Source of the DNA: Rutidosis leptorrhynchoides
Lineage: Eukaryota; Streptophyta; Magnoliopsida; Asterales; Asteraceae
Length of the DNA stretch: 64,000 nt
NCBI RefSeq assembly: GCF_046630445.1
Contig: NC_092333.1
Span: 718,138,001-718,202,000, forward strand
Reading direction: 5' to 3'
Position 1 is the first letter of the stretch; every line of letters starts with the position of its first letter. Below the pieces are notes generated by a model. The model did not search any database. It had not been told where the DNA came from and worked only from the letters and a program-made list of their open reading frames with translations. The translations under genes and the position numbers were made by a program. Shown piece after piece: positions 60,484 through 64,000 of the stretch.

Positions 60484-60814
60484 TAGATTAGTGTTATATT
60501 AGATTAGTTTGGGTTATGTGAAAGTTATTTTTACGGGTTTTAAAGTCGGAGCTCTGTCCGTGTACTACTACGTGATAAATAATCAATGTAAGCTATGTTC
60601 TCCTTTTTAAATTAATGTCTCGTACTTAAGTTATTATTTTGCTTATTTGAGCCGAAGTAATCATGATGTTGAGCTAAATATTAAAGACGGGGTAATTGGG
60701 TTTTGTACCATAATTGGGGTTTGGACAAAAGAATGACACTTGTGGAAATTAGACTATGGGCTATTAATGGGCTTTATATTAAATTAACGATACCTCGTTA
60801 ATTTAATATAAAGG
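59789..60814 (+). mobile_element. Athila/Tat-type LTR (A1), first 1026 bp, cut by a related element
   Basis: Starts TGATAGTGCTCC. Shares long stretches with the LTR at 60815 (GTGCGAAGACAAAAGGCGAAAACGA region, AATGACAAGAGTACAAGTTAC, GGACGTTCGAAAATCCGGAA), so it is the same family but clearly diverged. Contains two copies of CTCCACGACTCGCGGAG and a (TA)n tract at 60427-60481. It breaks off after TTTAATATAAAGG, where the second element starts; its own remainder is outside the window. Confidence 0.8.
60427..60481. repeat. (TA)n microsatellite
   Basis: About 27 TA units, preceded by (AAAT)n. Confidence 0.97.
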
Positions 60815-62790
60815 TGATAAGGCTAAAAAGGAACATATATTTCATAGCATTATCCCCCAAGAAAGACAAGATTTTAGTTGCAATTGTTCCATTTTCAAGT
60901 AATATTCGTTTATATTAAATAAGTGCGAAGACAAAAGGCGAAAACGACGAATTGAAGACACAAAGGTCCAAAAAGCTCAAAAGTACAAGATACAATCAAA
61001 AAGGTTCAAATTATTGATGAAGAACGTCTAAAAATGACAAGAGTACAAGTTACAAAACGCAAAGTACACAATATAAAATTGTACGAAAGGACGTTCGAAA
61101 ATCCGGAACCGGGACATGAGTCAACTCTCAACGCTCGACGCAACGGTGTAAAAATTACAAGTCAACTATGCACAAGAATATAATATAATATTTAAATAAT
61201 TCATAATAAGAATAATATTAAATAATAAAAAGTTGTTAATTGAGCATAGTTCAGGGGTCATAAGTGAACATTTTAATTTATCATTTGCCTATAAAAGGCC
61301 ATCTAAATCGATGATTTAGGGAGACCTTTTCCATCCTTTTTCTACCTAAAAATATATCTATAAATCTTTATATCTCTATCATAATGTTAACTTAATAAGA
61401 TATAACAATAATCTTAATTTTAATTTTAAATTATGATAATAATAAGATTTATGATAGAGATCGTTTGAGTGTGTAAGTCGAAATTCTGTCCGTGTAACGC
61501 TACGCTATTTTTAATCATTGTAAGTTATGTTCAACCTTTTTACATTAATGTCTCGTAGCTAAGTTATTATTATGCTTATTTAATCCGAAGTAATCATGAT
61601 GTTGGGCTAATTACTAAAATTGGGTAATTGGGCTTTGTACCATAATTGGGGTTTGGACAAAAGAACGACAATTGTGGAAATTAGACTATGGGCTATTAAT
61701 GGGCTTTATATTTGTTTAACTAAATGATAGTTTGTTAATGTTAATATAAAGATTTACAATTGGGCGTCCCTATAAATTACCATATACACTCAATCGGACA
61801 CGATGGGCGGGGTATTTATATGTACGAATAATCCTTCATTTAACCGGACACGGGAATGGATTAATAGCCACTAGAATAATTAAAACAGGGGTGAAATTAT
61901 GTACAAGGACACTTGGTATAATTGATAACAAAATATTAAAACCTTGGGTTACACTCAGTCGACATCCTGGTGTAATTATTAAACAAAATATTAAAATCTT
62001 GTTACAGTTTAAGTCCCCAATTAGTTGGAATATTTAACTTCGGGTATAAGAATAATTTGACGAGGACACTCGCACTTTATATTTATGACTGATGGACTGT
62101 TATGGACAAATTCCAGACGGAGATATTAAATAATCTAGGACAAAGGACAATTAATCCATGGGCATAAAACTAAAATCAACACGTCAAACATCATGATTAC
62201 GGAAGTTTAAATAAGCATAATTCTTTTATTTCATATTTAATTTCCTTTATTTTATATTTAATTGCACTTCTAATTATCGCATTTTTATTGTTATTGTATT
62301 TAATTGCACTTTTAATTATCGTACTTTTTAATTATCGCAAGTTAATTTTATCGCACTTTTATTATTCGCAATTTCATTATCGTTATTTACTTTACGCTTT
62401 AATTTAAGCCTTGTATTTATTTTTTTTATATTTTACATTTGGTTTTAACTGCGACTAAAGTTTTAAAATCGACAAACCGGTCATTAAATGGTAAACCCCC
62501 CCCCCCCCCCTTTTATATAATAATACTACTAGTACATATATATATTTTTCTATTTTTCTATTTTGTGTGCGTTAAACTTCTCGAGCTTTCCCTGTGGAAC
62601 GAACCGGACTTACTAAAAACTATACTATAATACGATTATGTACACTGCCTATAAGTGTTGTAGCAAGGTTTAAGTATATCCCACTCGATAAATAAATAAA
62701 TAACTTGTGTAAAATGGTAGCATATTTAATAGTATTTCGTACTAAAAATAATACTATTTTGTATACACCCCCTACAACATCAAGTATTTT

Positions 62791-62808
62791 TGGCGCCGCT
62801 GCCGGGGA
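62791..62808 (+). other. A2 primer-binding site (GGCGCC type)
   Basis: TGGCGCCGCTGCCGGGGA. This is the conserved sequence after Athila/Tat LTRs. It lies 11 bases past my LTR end, so the true LTR end may be a little further right. Confidence 0.85.
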
Positions 62809-64000
62809 CACGCCGAAGCGAAACGCCACATAAAAGTTTTTTTTTATTAAGTTTTTTTTAGTTCTTGTAAAATATATATATTTAAAAAAAAAATTGTAAA
62901 AAAAAACGTTTTTTTTAAGAAAAAAAAAATTCGTTTAAAAAAAAAAAAAAAAAAAAAAAAAGTGTTAGTGTCCCAATCACAATTTCACCCACTTGACAAA
63001 CGAGAATATTTATCTCCCATTCTTCAAATTTCTTTGCCTTTTGATAATTAAAAGCATTCTCAATTAATCATTGAGCCACCCACTTCCATTTTCTTCAGCC
63101 CACAAACGGACCTCTTCAACCCAAGTGGCGTAGCTACTTGTGTGGCACTGGGGTCAATTGACCCCATTCATTTCACTCGAAAGTCATTACATATGTATGT
63201 AAGTAATGTATACAGAATGTGACTATGAGCACGTGACCCCTTCCCACACTTAATTTATATTTGTAAAAAAAAAAAATTAAAAAAAAAAATTATATTTTTA
63301 AGATTTTGTCTATAAAATTAAAAAAATATATATATTTTAAGTTTTATTACCTTTAGTTTTTTTTAGACTATAGTCACAACTTTTAGTATTAAATTTAGTT
63401 TTTTTTTGCCGTAGTTATTTTTATACTACCAGATTTTTAGGCTTTGCCGTAAAATCTCTTAAGTGCTTAATCCTTAGTCTAAGATTTAGGTGCCTTAAAA
63501 TTTTGCGACGCTATTTTTCGTGCTATTTTCTTATTTTTCGACGCCGTTTACCTATGTATCAATTACAATTCCAATTAGTGATCTCCATTTGTAGTTTTAA
63601 TTTTAAGATAGTGATAGTTATAAGGTTGGATTAATCGCGTGTTTTTAAGTCTTACAAGCCACTCTTCGCCTTTTTCATTTTTCGACACTTTTCGACGCGC
63701 AATCTTTTTCTCTCTTATTTCTCGCCATTCTAGTTTTTAGGACTTAGAATTTTTTTCTACTTCTTCTCTAAATTTCTTAAAATTACGAAAATTTATTTTA
63801 AGTGGTTAAATTAATAGACATCAAAATTTTCTGATTCGTAGTAATAGTTGGATTTGTACGTGGACCGGGTTATTGGAGCCAAACAGTCCTCAATTATATT
63901 GAGACCAAACGAATCCTGCCCCTCTGCTGCATCTTTTGGCTATTCGAAACGTGGGCAAAATCAGAAAAGTCTATTAATTGGATAACTTATTATAATTTTT
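62809..64000 (+). other. A2 untranslated leader
   Basis: AT-rich, with poly-A/T runs at 62835-62962 and 63266-63290. No ORF over 70 codons on the element's strand. Includes the palindrome TGGGGTCAATTGACCCCA at 63149-63166. Confidence 0.6.

Larger units (their letters stand above)
60815..64000 (+). mobile_element. Athila/Tat-type element A2: 5' LTR, primer site and leader (runs off right edge)
   Basis: The LTR (60815 to about 62779, TGATAAGG...CTACAACA) is followed by TTTTGGCGCCGCTGCCGGGG, the primer site class used by Athila and Tat/Ogre elements (tRNA-Asp-like). The probable TSD is AAAGG (60810-60814). The leader from 62810 to the end contains A- and T-runs and an 18-bp palindrome but no ORF reaching gag, which is normal for the long leaders of these elements. 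The coding part is outside the window. Confidence 0.82.

Overview
This is a stretch of plant nuclear genome, AT-rich and almost entirely built of nested transposons. The spliced genes, F-box genes, Ty1/copia and Ty3/gypsy elements with tRNA-iMet primer sites, an Athila/Tat-type element with a GGCGCC primer site, a CACTA element and hAT-like MITEs all fit a eudicot. Several LTR termini look like families I associate with Asteraceae (for example Rutidosis), but that is recollection and cannot be verified from the window.

Layout. 1-8217: 5' part of a Ty3/gypsy element (Gypsy-1, minus strand) with a 3.25-kb LTR and two extra ORFs between primer site and gag: an acidic protein and an F-box protein. 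It sits inside the pol of Copia-1 (8218 to about 13240, minus), whose gag also carries a 652-bp hAT-type MITE with a perfect 8-bp target duplication. 13528-15583 (+): a two-exon F-box gene with two frameshifts. 15660-16312: another MITE. 16946-35685 (minus): a seven-exon gene for the AP-3 adaptor sigma subunit. All its splice sites can be read and together give 166 codons, but exon 6 is split by a 16.4-kb nested insertion: Copia-2 (17169-33523, TSD GACCT) containing Gypsy-2 (19475-30998, TSD CTTCG). 36094-39691: a CACTA element carrying four exons of a plastid ribosomal protein L1-like gene. 39695-44040: mostly featureless, with a LINE-like relic, a gypsy 5' fragment and microsatellites. 44040-64000 (+): a deep nest. 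Copia-3 gag is cut by Gypsy-4 (gag only, no recognisable pol). Its 5' LTR holds Gypsy-5 (46758-55552, TSD CCTGA), and its 3' LTR is cut by an Athila/Tat-type LTR, itself cut by a second related element that runs off the window.

How it fits together. Only two host loci are visible: AP-3 sigma and one F-box gene, both damaged. The L1 fragment is probably a captured gene. The most interesting points are the accessory F-box and acidic ORFs of Gypsy-1, the very recent retrotransposon split of an otherwise intact AP-3 sigma gene, the recently moved but coding-dead Gypsy-2 with a W-box array in its LTR, and the gene capture by the CACTA element. No tRNA, rRNA or CRISPR feature was recognised, but I did not make an exhaustive tRNA search.
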